A DNA stretch of 64,000 nt from Desmodesmus armatus (Eukaryota > Chlorophyta > Chlorophyceae > Sphaeropleales > Scenedesmaceae), in contig VIIQ02000255.1 in the NCBI GenBank assembly GCA_007449985.2, forward strand, positions 1 to 64,000, read 5' to 3'. The notes under the pieces were generated by a model. It did no database searches. It was not told the DNA's origin and was given only the letters and a program-made list of their open reading frames with translations. This document shows, in pieces, positions 32,649 to 43,159 of this stretch; position 1 is the stretch's first letter, and each line of letters begins with the position of its first letter. The translations under genes were made by a program, and so were the position numbers.

Positions 32649-35600
32649 ATGCCAGGTGGCAGCAAGGGACCAGGCGTAAGAGGGCTGGAAGACAAGGCAG
32701 CACGCATAGCTGCTGCAGTGATCAACAAGCCAACTGTCGACCAGGTAGGCTCAGCACTACCACGGGCGTCAGCACTTTTCTTATATTTGCAACTATCCTC
32801 ATATATCAGTCACTATGTAGTGCCAGCCAATACCCACCGAGTCTCGTTGATGCTGGAGGGGGTTGATCACCTGCCGCCATCAAGTGCCAACTGCAACCCA
32901 ACACCCCAACTCCCCACCTTGCTGACCAGACCTGCCCACCGCTCCTGTTTGCCTCCGCCAAGTTCTATGCACTCAAGGGAGACCTCGAGCTGCTCAACAG
33001 CTCCATCCAGCAGGAGAACTGTAGCGGGCAGCAGCTGACAGCTGTCCTTGCCAGCAGGATCCCAGCTGACCTTGCCCGCACAGCAATGGCAGGCCTGGAG
33101 CTCTTGGGCAAGGCAGGTTCCGCCACATCAGAAGCAGCGAAGAACCTGTCAGACCCACTTGATCTTCTTGGACGGCCCCTGCTGTACTGTGTCTCGGCAG
33201 CAGCAGCGACAGGCGGTAAAATTGCAGTGCCCCAAAGTGAGCTCGGGCTGTCTCTGTGTGCAGTGTGGCACCTAACCCTGCGCCCAGCGCACAGCACATG
33301 TTGACCTGCGTTTCAGAAATGTTTTTCAAGCAACTAATTGCATAGAGACGCAAGGGTTGCTGCCGCCATCATGCCTGGCAACACAACTGCACTCCCAGCA
33401 CCTTGGCCCCAAAAACCCTGTGGCAGCGTGGTGTGTGCTGCAAGCATACTGCCAGCACGAACATGCGTGTGCTGCAAGTGAACTGCATGCACATACACCT
33501 AGCAGGTAGTGCCTGCAGGTGCGTGCCTGCAGGTGCTTGGCTCAACTACCACTGATCCACAGCGTTGCATAACACTAGCAGTTGCATCCTGCAATACCCA
33601 ATTTGACTCACATGTGTCTGTGCTTACTGTGTTGCTGACTGTGTTGCTGGCACAGGTTTTCTTGCATCCTGGGCAGACGCGGCAGCGCCAGCAGCGGCCT
33701 ACCTTCAGCAGCACAGCCAAGAGTCGCCCCCAACAGCCACCACACGCGCTGTGCTGTCCACTGCAGTGGCGCTGCTGCGCCTGTGGCGCGTAGCAGCCAT
33801 GCAGCAGCTTGCAGCGCGGGGATCTGCAGCAGCGGCTGCCCCCACAAGCCATGTGGTCACCACCATGCCAGTTGCAGCAGACTTGTCAGTGCTCCTGCTT
33901 ACAAGCCCTGCCGCTGCAGCAGCGTTTGCACAGGAAGTGCAAGTCATGGCACCAGGGCAGGCGAGTGTGAAGTACCTCCAGTTTGCCGCAGCCACCTCCC
34001 TCCACATTATGTCATCCCTCGTGGCGTTTGCTGGCAGGAAAGTCATGGGCCCGCAGCATCCCGTCCTGCCGGCAGCCTTCGCCCACGACAGCGTGCAGCG
34101 CGCGCTTGTGCTGCACCTTGCCGCCTGCATGCCCTACTGCGTACAGCAGATGACCCAGCAACAGAACAAACCCAGCAGCAGCAAGAAGGCAGCCGGCAGC
34201 AGCAAGGCGCCCAGCGCATCCGCTGCCGCAGCAGCAGACGCCACGGCACGCGAGGTGCTGCAGCAGCTAGGGTTCCAGCGCCTGCAGGACGTGCAGCAGT
34301 ACGGCCGGGTGGCGTGTGACGCAGCGGGGGTTGCGCCACAGCCCCCTGACGGCGACACCCCCGGGGGCACCTTGCCAGTGCCTACGGTGGCATACAGTTG
34401 GCCTTTGTGCTGCGGCGCCAGGCCATGGGGCACCCCCAGTGGCCAGATCTGTACAAGGGTGCCATCACACGGCCCTCACCACTTGCTACACAGCTTGCAG
34501 TCGACCCGTTGCTGGCGCCGGTCATGGCACCAGGCGTGGATCCCGTGCTGCTGCTGGAGCTGCTGCTGCAGCTGGTCGTTGTGCTGGGGCCGTCAGACGA
34601 AGTGTCGCTGTCCGCGACACTGGGGATTGGGACAAACAGCCTACAGCCTGCAACGTCCCGTATGGCGGACAAAGCACGTGTCGCAAAGTGCCTGCAGCTG
34701 ATGTGGCTAGGGGTGGGCCGCGATTTGCTGGCGGCAGCAGGTGTGGGGGGTGCAGATCTTGATGCAGATGCAGAGGACAGCGAGGGCGGCAGCAGCGGCA
34801 GCAGCAGCACACAGCAGCAGCTGCAGACAGACGGCTCCACGGTCGAGGTGGCAGTGAGGGCGGACGAGCTGCTGAAACAGTACGGGTACCTGCTGCTGCT
34901 GGCCTTTGTGTGGAACCAAGGTGAGTGTGGCTTGAGAAACAAGCGTGAGCTTGAATTCAGCTACCACCATATCCCCAGTTCAGAGAGCATCCGCCACTGG
35001 TGGCTTGATTTTGGTAGCTTACAGAAGGCCGCAGCAGCCGCAGCAGTTAGCAGCACAGCTGCGGTCTGCAGTGTAGTCAGCAGACATGTTGGGCACCCGA
35101 AGTTGTGTGTTGTGCAACGTCGATGTATGTTGCTGTTGAACCCTGGGCTGCCAGGCAGTGCTGCCAGCACAGCATAACTGGTTTTTCGGGGTACCAGATG
35201 GCCCCAGAACCCAGTAAGGTATTCTGCATAGTGTTGCATGGGCACACCACAACACCTTATGATAGTTGGTTTGCACCAGGTCAAGTTTCAGCTTCAATGC
35301 TGATGTTGGCTCATGGGCGGAGCATGCTTTGTTTCCAAGTGTGCTCCGTCTGCACGTGACCGTGAGCTTCTGGGATGATGTCCACTGGCCCTGCTGTCCT
35401 AACCCCTCCTGTATCGATCAAAAGCTTCTGCCATCAACAGCTCCATCAGTTGCACAGTGTACTGACGTTGTGTGCCGTCTGTTGCTACCTGTTGCTACCT
35501 GTGTCGCCCGCTGCGCTGTCTGCTCCTGTCTGTGTGTACCACCCTATCCTGCCAGAGTTCTCGCCCCATCCCCAAGTTGCCCAAGAGCTTATGCAGCAGC

Positions 35601-37329
35601 AGCCGCAGCTGGCATGCCGGGTGATCGAGGCCGCAGCCCGCGCCTGCATCTGGCCAACGCCTTACGCACCCCCGCAGGCCGGCATCGCAGACAGAGCCAG
35701 GCACTTCCAGGGGCTGTGCATGGCACACGGTGCATGCCTGCCTGTAAGCCCTGAGCTGTCAGTGCTGGCAATCTCTGGTCGCAAGCCCAAGCTTGTGAGC
35801 CGCTTGTGCTCGCTGGCGGTGTCGGCCAGCAAGCAGGTCCAGCTGCAGCTTGCGCCTAGCAACGCCATGCTACCCGGCTGGCACGGAAGCGTGCTGCCAG
35901 CAATGCTGAACCTGGCAGTCAACCTGGCATACACTGGCTTGGGCTCTGCCCGGGCTGTGACCTTTGCCAACACTGTACTTGGTCAGTCTGCACTGGCAAT
36001 CCAGCTCGCCAACGACACCCCGCTAACGGAAGCCAGCACGGCGTGGCTGGCACTAACGGGCCGCAGCCTCTTGCTAGTTGGGCGTGTGCTAGCAGTGTCA
36101 GGGCCCCTGCTGACGAGGCTCCTCGGTAGCGAGGGCGAGGACCTTGTCATGGCTGCACAACTGGTGAGCATGCGTGGGGCAATCCTGCATCACCTGTGTA
36201 AGCCTGAGGTAATCCTCACATGGCTCAAACACCAGCTGGCATTGCTGGCCACAGCACAGCAGCAGCAGGAGGGTGTCAGCGCGTTCTGGGTCAAGGCATT
36301 GGGGCGCACCAGGAGTGTGAAGCAAGCGGTGGATGGGAAGGTGCTTCACAAGCTGCAAAAGCTGGCTGGGGAGTTGCACGAGAAGCTGCAGCCGCTGCAG
36401 GTGCTGTACAGCGCTGGTGATGTCCGCAGTAGCAGCACACAGGAGCAGGCCGCAGCACTGAAGGGCTACAGTGAGGCGTGTGGTGAGGGGGGCTGGCTGC
36501 CTGCAGCTCTGCGGGAGCTTGGCGAGGCGCTGGCCGCGGCCTTTCCCCACAAGTGGGCATGTAATGATCCGGAGTGTGTCAACATGGCAGCCCTGACAGA
36601 GATGTCGGCTGCGAAGAAGGCATGCACTGACTGCAAGGTGAGGTCGGGGTGAGGCTGGGGTGACAGCAGCTGCACACAAAATGTGTCTTATTTTAGCTTT
36701 ATATTCAACCGTTCAATAATTTCTTTTTTGGATAAATTAGTAGTTCTTCTTCTTTTTTTGCACAAAAGCGGACGGCAAGATGAGGCCGGGTGGGCCTGGG
36801 GTGACAGCAGCAGCTCAGACACACGATCACAAATTTGGCAAGAGCATTGCTAGTACTACTAGTAGGTCAGTAAAGTAATGCCTGGCACATCTTGCATGAT
36901 GTGCAGCCTGCTGACAGCTGTGCAGACTACATGCAGTACACCGCTGACTGTTTCGCCTCGGAATGCTGATGTACCAGCAGCGTAGGACGATTGTGCGAGG
37001 ATGCTTGTGCCATAGGCTTGTAGACTTTGCAGCCTGCAACCGCAGCTACAGATATGTAGTGATTTTCTAGGGTCATGTGCTGGCATCATGATGAGCCACA
37101 ACTGCCAACGTGGTTGCTGCAGGTGGGGTGTGGTAGTCTAGCATGCTAGACATGCACACCCCTCTCAGTTACGCTAGTGGTTCACCATAGGCGTAGTTAC
37201 TTACCTACTTACTGGTTGCTGCAGGTGGCTCGCTACTGCTGCAAGGAGCACCAACTGCGCCACTGGCCGCAGCACAAGAAGGCCTGCAAGGCAATAAAGC
37301 AGGCACTGGCAGCCAGCGCTAGCCTCTGA
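32649..37329 (+). CDS. MYND zinc-finger protein, volvocalean type
   Basis: Large alpha-helical, Ala/Leu-rich protein with a C-terminal MYND-type finger, a class expanded in Chlamydomonas-like algae; function unknown, MYND fingers usually bind protein partners. Exons: 32649-32744, 32930-33215, 33656-34920, 35556-36637, 37225-37329, giving 944 residues once one missing base in exon 3 is allowed for. The finger begins CNDPEC in exon 4, continues CTDCK at its end, and is completed in exon 5: VARYCCKEHQLRHWPQHKKAC. The usual second Cys of the YCxxxCQ pair is His here (YCCKEHQ). Exon 3 changes frame near the run cccccggggg (34358-34367): upstream frame ends near GDTP, downstream resumes GHLASAYGGIQLAFVL. 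Flanking intron phases demand exactly one extra base. The start ATG is the first in a short exon and could have upstream alternatives. Confidence 0.82.
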
Positions 37330-37745
37330 GTGGAATCGTTGCTGGCCACAGCACAGCAGCAGCAGCAGCAGGAGTGTGTCAGCGCATTCTGGGTGGTTGC
37401 CACGAGCCATTCGGACAGTGTAACACCAGTGTAGTAGGGTGTGCGCTAGCCAGTCAAGCAGGCACTGGCAGGCAGCGCTAGCCACTGAGTGGAGTTGGGG
37501 GGCTGCGTATGGATGGGTGGTTGCCACAAGCCATTGATAGTGTGACAGCAGTATAGTAGTGTGTGCGCTAGCCAGTCAAGCAGGCATTGGCAGCCAGCGT
37601 TAGCCACTGAGTGGAGTTGGGGGCCTGCGTATGGATGGGTGGTTGCCACAAGCCATTTAGTGTGACAGCAGTATAGTATAGTTGTGTGGGCGCCAGCCAG
37701 TCAAGCAGGCATTGGCATCCAGCGCTAGTCACTGAGTGGACTCAA
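37330..37745 (+). repeat. 3' flank built from copies of the MYND gene's own exons, with TGTAA
   Basis: 37337-37400 repeats an internal part of exon 4 (ttgctggccacagcacagca, original at 36243-36290). The end of the last exon (gcaggcactggcagccagcg, ctagcc then ctgagtgga) recurs at about 37456-37495, 37576-37617 and 37700-37741, about 120 bp apart, with the stop-like tga retained in sequence context. A TGTAA poly(A) signal at 37419-37423 lies 90 bases after the stop, so most copies would be outside the mRNA. Confidence 0.82.
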
Positions 37746-37785
37746 GGCCGTGCGCATGGAATGGGTGGTGTTTGGTTTGCCACAA

Positions 37786-38247
37786 GCTGTGCATAGCAGT
37801 CAGGCACTGCAGCGCACATTGCCAGCACGCCGCCTGACAGACACATCAGCTACTTGAAGCAGTCCGCTCCAACACAGCTATCAGGTGTAACTTCGATTTG
37901 AATTTTTTATCATGGTCGTTTAGCACTGCCGTTGGTATGGTTTGTTAGTGTTGCTTGTGTGTTTCTTGGAAGCACTAGCCTGTGGAATGGGACCATGGCC
38001 GCATGCAGAAGTGAGATTCAGCTTCTGGCAACCAGCCAGTGCAGAGCTGGCCGCTGTTGCTGTTACTGTGCTGGTGCCGCGCATAAGCTTGCTGTTTCGG
38101 TCTTGAAAGACTGCAGGCGAGGATTTCGCACCTTGCGGGGAGCTGTAATTCGTACACACATGGGATCTGATGGTGTTGTAACAGTCATTTGACTTTGGTC
38201 AACAGGGGGCGGAACGCCGTGGGCTGGCCACAGACACAGCAGCCAGG
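37786..38247 (+). repeat. dispersed repeat A, copy 2
   Basis: Second copy of the element at 31609-32055, same orientation, so the MYND gene sits between two direct repeats about 6.2 kb apart. No coding capacity. It could be a mobile element remnant or a duplicated gene end. Confidence 0.85.
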
Positions 38248-38699
38248 TGATCCAGATTGCCAGGATGATGAGCTAAGATAATTACTCACTTTCAAAGCAG
38301 GGTCAACATGCTCATGCGGATGTACTAGCAGGCCCAGCTGATGTATGCACTGGTCAAAACCTAAGTGAGTCAAGGAGTGAGTCATGACAACTGTCTGCGA
38401 CCCCTGGCTGTTGGGGCATCTGCAACCAATTGGGTGTCCTCCCAAGGGGCAGCAGAAATCTTCAAGCAGCAAAGTGCCCACCATCTCTTGATTGCAGCCA
38501 CAATGGCAGCTAGTGCCAGTGTAATGATTGACGCCGAGTCATAGGGCGGGGCAGCATTGACCTCAGGCAGTTTACGCTGGCTAAGCTGGTTGAAGGTAGC
38601 ATAAAGACTCGGGTAAAGGATAGAACTGCTGCAGCAGGCTCTTCTGCTGCTCACTACTGCTACTGGGGTGCACAGGCACCCCAACCACGCGTATCTGGA

Positions 38700-39200
38700 C
38701 ATCATCCTGGCAAATTACGCCTAAATTACTTTTCAAGTTACACTCACAACCATTGAATGGGGCGAAAAGGGGCGACATTCTACACGGCCGTAGCCGCGGC
38801 CTCTGTGATAATCGATAATCGGAGCCGTGAAGGTAGCACGGTACGTAGAGACACCCTCGGCAAAGCGTCAGCAACGTTTTGATGGGATTTCATCCACGAA
38901 AGGCAATACTCTACGTTCAGTGCACCACATACTTGAGACGGTCCAGGCGACGGTTCAGGTTTGAGAGCCGTAGCAGCAATTGTTTGCAAAAATACAGTGA
39001 ATGGGCAAGCTCTCCGTCAACAACTATCTACGATTTCATATCATATAGTAAAACTGCTCTTTGCCTACAATCTGTTACACCGGCGTGCCACCTGTACAAC
39101 GTTGTACTGTGCGTTGGCGTGGATTCGTCAATCTCCCCTGCCTGTACATATCTAGAAGATCTCGAACCCTGATTTGGTCGTGTGATTTCGCAGACGTCTT
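38700..39200 (-). mobile_element. possible decayed Ty3/gypsy retroelement fragment
   Basis: On the minus strand about 38985-38855 reads RLDRLKYVVH in one frame and then VEYCLSWMKSHQNVADALPR in another. This resembles the end of the RNase H domain of Ty3/gypsy polyproteins (V-x-Y-x-PG-K-x-N-x-V-A-D-A-L-S-R). The frame is broken between the two parts and no LTR, integrase or protease was identified. Base composition is less GC-rich than the neighbouring genes. Confidence 0.35.
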
Positions 39201-42200
39201 GTCTTATCTTTGGGGCTAGTCCAAGGAGCTCTGCACAGCAGCTGTAGCGCCAGGTGTCCAGGCGCGAGGTGCCAGCTGGCACCTGCAGGTGCAGGTAGCA
39301 CTTGCTCTGCCGTCCCACTGAAGACATTGAGCTGCATTTGACTACTGTCATCTCTCCTGTGCCGTATCTTGCGGCTCAGCTTCGTTGAAGCGCACAGCTG
39401 GGCGAACAGCTGGACTCCGAGTCCAGTGGGAGTCCGGCTGCAGCACTGAGGGAAGGCTTGGACCCAGAGGGCTGATTGAGAGGGCTGATTGAGATAGCCA
39501 CCAACAACAGTACTGCTCTTTCTGCTGTACAGCGTTGTCCCCGGGTGTTGCTCAGAGGGTGAGTGCGGCTGCATTATTAGTATGGTGTAATTTACGGCTT
39601 CTGCTGCCGGCATGCTGTGCAGCTTCACACATGATGTGATAAGTCGTCGCAACCCTTGGCTAGCAGTACTGCAAGGCTTACGACTGAGTGTGGTGCACCC
39701 GACAAAGCTTCGATTTTGGGTTGGCAGACTCTGAAAACTGTACATGTGCCGTCAAGCATCTCAGAAGCAGGCTTGCACTTCAAAACCAGGAAGCAAGTGC
39801 TGACAGGTGGCGGCTGTGCAAACAGCATGCTGGTACTGCTGCACGTGTAGTCACTACAAGCAGGTTGCGACATGCGCTTATCGTCAAAGTCATATTGCTG
39901 TCTTTTTCATGTGCCGTGCAGGAATTTGCCAACTTGCCAAGGTCGAAGTAGCATTGCTGTGCTGGAGGCAACAACTGCATAACTGTCAAGCGCAAACAAC
40001 AAGCACCACCTGCACAACATGGCGCAGGTCACGCCCAACATATCGTACAGGGACGCCCTTGTTCCAGTGAGCACCAACACATGCATGCTCTGCGCAGAAA
40101 GGGGCCTTTTTGCCGAGCCATGTGCCATAAGACAGCTGGGCGGTGGATGAGTTTTGTTTTGGCTTCAATGAGCTGTTGAGTCAAGCAACAACCACACAAG
40201 CCACGCGCACACTGTGTACTGTCAGATAAACCCCCACTGTGTGCCTAGGCGCCTGTAAGCATAAGGGCAGACGTCTTCCACTTCAGAGGTTGACACTTCC
40301 CAACAAACACGCAGCGTCATTGTGCTATATTCAGGGCATGGATGCACCAGAGCAAAACGCTGCCGACAGCGTTAAACACGGCACACGAGGTTCACGGGGC
40401 CGCTAGCATGCTGAAGGGCAGCAGTGAATGGCTGGCATGAGGTCTTGAGCTTCATAGCTACAGGTGTAACTTCAATCAAACTTTCATTGAAGGGGGCAAT
40501 ACTATTATATACAGGCTGTGGTGTGAACGTGAAGGAAGAAAGGACCCTTCCTTCTCTCACGTTGAACCCTCACCTGCATGGCTGCTCACAACAACCCTAC
40601 CTGCAACTTTGTGTGTGCGTCTGCTCTGCTTCCATGACCAGCACGAGGAACCAGGGGCATCGCAGGCCTGTGCGGCCGCGACAGATGGCTTGGGTCCAGA
40701 GCCAACGCCGGGTACTGAGCGTGGATCAAGCAGACGAGCCCCTGGACCAAGGAGGGCAGTGCAGGGCAGTGCTGGCCTACCAGTGCGCTCAGATGCCCAG
40801 CCGTCTGTGATCACTGCCTACACAAGAGGGCTCACACAAGAGGTGCGTGCAGCTGTAAGGCACAGAGGGCTGAAATTGGCTCGGTTGCGAGTGCCAGTAC
40901 AAGTTGTACAGCATGCTGTGTCAAACAACAAAGTGCCACCAAAGTGATGTCACGCAGTGCGCTCAGTGCCACAGTCCATCATGGGTGGCATCATGGCATA
41001 ACGCCACCCTTGATGGTGCACCCGATGCGGCTTGGTGACACAATCATTGTGTGATGGAGACCATGGATAGTTGTGCTGTGCTGCAGATCCATCAGCTAGC
41101 CAAGGACGTGAAGGAGTATGTGCCAGAGAATGCTGACGAGATTCTGTCAGAGCAGGAACAGCAAGCCACGACACAGTACATCAACAGGCAAGTTGGTCTT
41201 GCTTACATGTATAGAACGTCTAACGCCCAGGTGGCGTCAGTGCTGGATCGAAACCTGCCAATAATTGTTGAGGGGATCAGGGGAGGCGTTGCTGCAGTTC
41301 TGCTGCTGTCCAGCTGCTGCGCACTTGCTGCTGCTGGGGTGCTGCTGCTGGGGTCCTCCTGCTAAGATACTGCTGCTGGGGTACCCAGCACCGCTGCAGG
41401 TACAGGCGATACCAGCTGCTCCCACTATGGGGGCACGTGTCAGACTGGAATCAACACAGCGGGTTGAGTTGAGCTCGCAAGACCGGGGATGCGTAGTGAG
41501 GTAGTCATGCTCATGTCTAGCTGCGGCACAGTTGCTGCTGCTGGAGTGCTGCTGTGCCTGTAACTTCAGCTACTGCCCGTTGTCAGGCTGAAATGAACAC
41601 AGCGGGGCAGTATCGCGCACTCTCGATCACACAGCAGCACCAGAAATCGCGGTTTGCACTAATTGGCAGAAGTCCGACATACGCAACCCAACGTTGGACG
41701 ACGTTGGTTGTCTGTGCGCCTCGTAACAAGTCCTCACGATGGGTGCATCCATGCCATGCAAGCACGTAAGCAATGTTGCATTTCATTTACAGACGGCTCA
41801 GCAGCTACGTTGAACCTTTTTTCAGATTTGCAAGGATACCGTTATTAACGGTTTGGACGGCATCGCACACAGGCCCTGGCACAGAGCATGCAGGTCACAA
41901 GCTGCCTTGACAAACACATGTCCTAGTCGTCAGAGGTAAGGAATTTGCGATGCAGTCGGCATTGACCGCCTGCACATATGCTCTCGCAGCACAAGCAGTT
42001 CAGACCTTTCAACCGCACACTATTACAATCCTTATGATCGATTCATTCGTTATCGCCCGGCCCGAGCGTGGTGCGGAGCTGTTGGGATTGGAATGTAGAC
42101 CAATTTTTGGCTGTCATGTGCAGGGGTGTGACCTTTGCAACTCATTAGGATCTCAACCTAAAGGTTTCAATCCAATACAAAGCGAGCTGCCCTGTTTTCC

Positions 42201-42579
42201 AGCATTGTCCAGGTGCACAAAACATCCCCTCAACTATTGAATACTATGTGACACTCACAGCATGCGAGCATCGCTTCCACTGCATGCAGCCTCACATCCG
42301 CACACACAGTCATGAGCATCACATTGCACTGCCGGTCTGCACGTGACGTGGCACAAGCTGAAGGCATGAACACACCTATAATTGGCACAACATGGGAAAA
42401 AATGCTACTGGAATTGAAGGCTGGCTTGGCGGGTGATCTCGATTGCCACCTGACCTGAGTAACTGGGGTACAACAGGCCCTTTGAGGCACCCTCATGAGC
42501 CGCTGGCTCGCTGGCTACTGCCAAAGTTGGTTACTCTGTCCCCAATCACTGTACTGTACTATGATTGGCTGTCCTGCAG
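39201..42579 (+). other. gene-poor stretch with a few weak exon candidates
   Basis: Possible exons: 40019-40067 (MAQVTPNISYRDALVP, donor gtgagc) and about 41086-41188 (IHQLAKDVKEYVPENADEI, acceptor ctgcag, GC-type donor aacag|gcaagt). They could belong to an undefined small gene or to 5' exons of the helicase; no family match and phases not closed. Three tandem tgctgctggggt units lie near 41330-41385. Otherwise nothing supportable. Confidence 0.3.
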
Positions 42580-43159
42580 GTCAGCAGACCTCCTGCTGCT
42601 GGAGCTGGACACAAAAGTGCAGGCATTTGTGTCATCCGTGAAGGACAAGCCGCTGGAGTGGTGAGTGGTGCCTGACTCGTCAGCATTGGGAGTCTTGCTC
42701 AGTAGCTGGGCTGGCAGTGGCTAGGCTAGGCCCTAGGAAGAGGCTCTTCCGACAGTGTCGCACAACATAGATAGTGGTGTCAGCACCATGCAATTGGGGG
42801 CACGTGCAACTTGCTGCGTCCAGAGCGAGCGGCTCTCCTGTAGCACACACCCCCATCAATGTTCCTCAATGGCAGGCGTCGACCCCTAACGGTCACCTTT
42901 GTGATACTCAAAAGTAGTGCAGTACTGTTGCAGGCCCTGCGGTACTACCAGCAGCTGCCGGAGACACTTCTGCATGGGTTACAATTGGAGTACCGCAATC
43001 ACACCTAACCTAAGAGACTGGGGTACGCAAGTTGGCCCTCTGGGCACCCTCATGAGCGCGAGGCTCGCTGGCTAGCGCCGAGGTTGGGACTATGTCCCCA
43101 ATTACTGTACTGTACTGTACTGTACTGCAATGCGCTCTGTTTGCTGCTGCTGTTGACAG
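42443..43159 (+). repeat. paired copies of an intron 3' segment in the helicase gene
   Basis: About 42455-42579 and 43010-43159 are related: both contain aactggggta/gactggggta, ggcaccctcatgagc, ggctcgctggcta, then tccccaat(c/t)actgtactgtact and finally an acceptor. Each copy lies directly upstream of an exon (42580 and 43160). The (TACTG)n block is expanded in the second copy. Confidence 0.8.
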
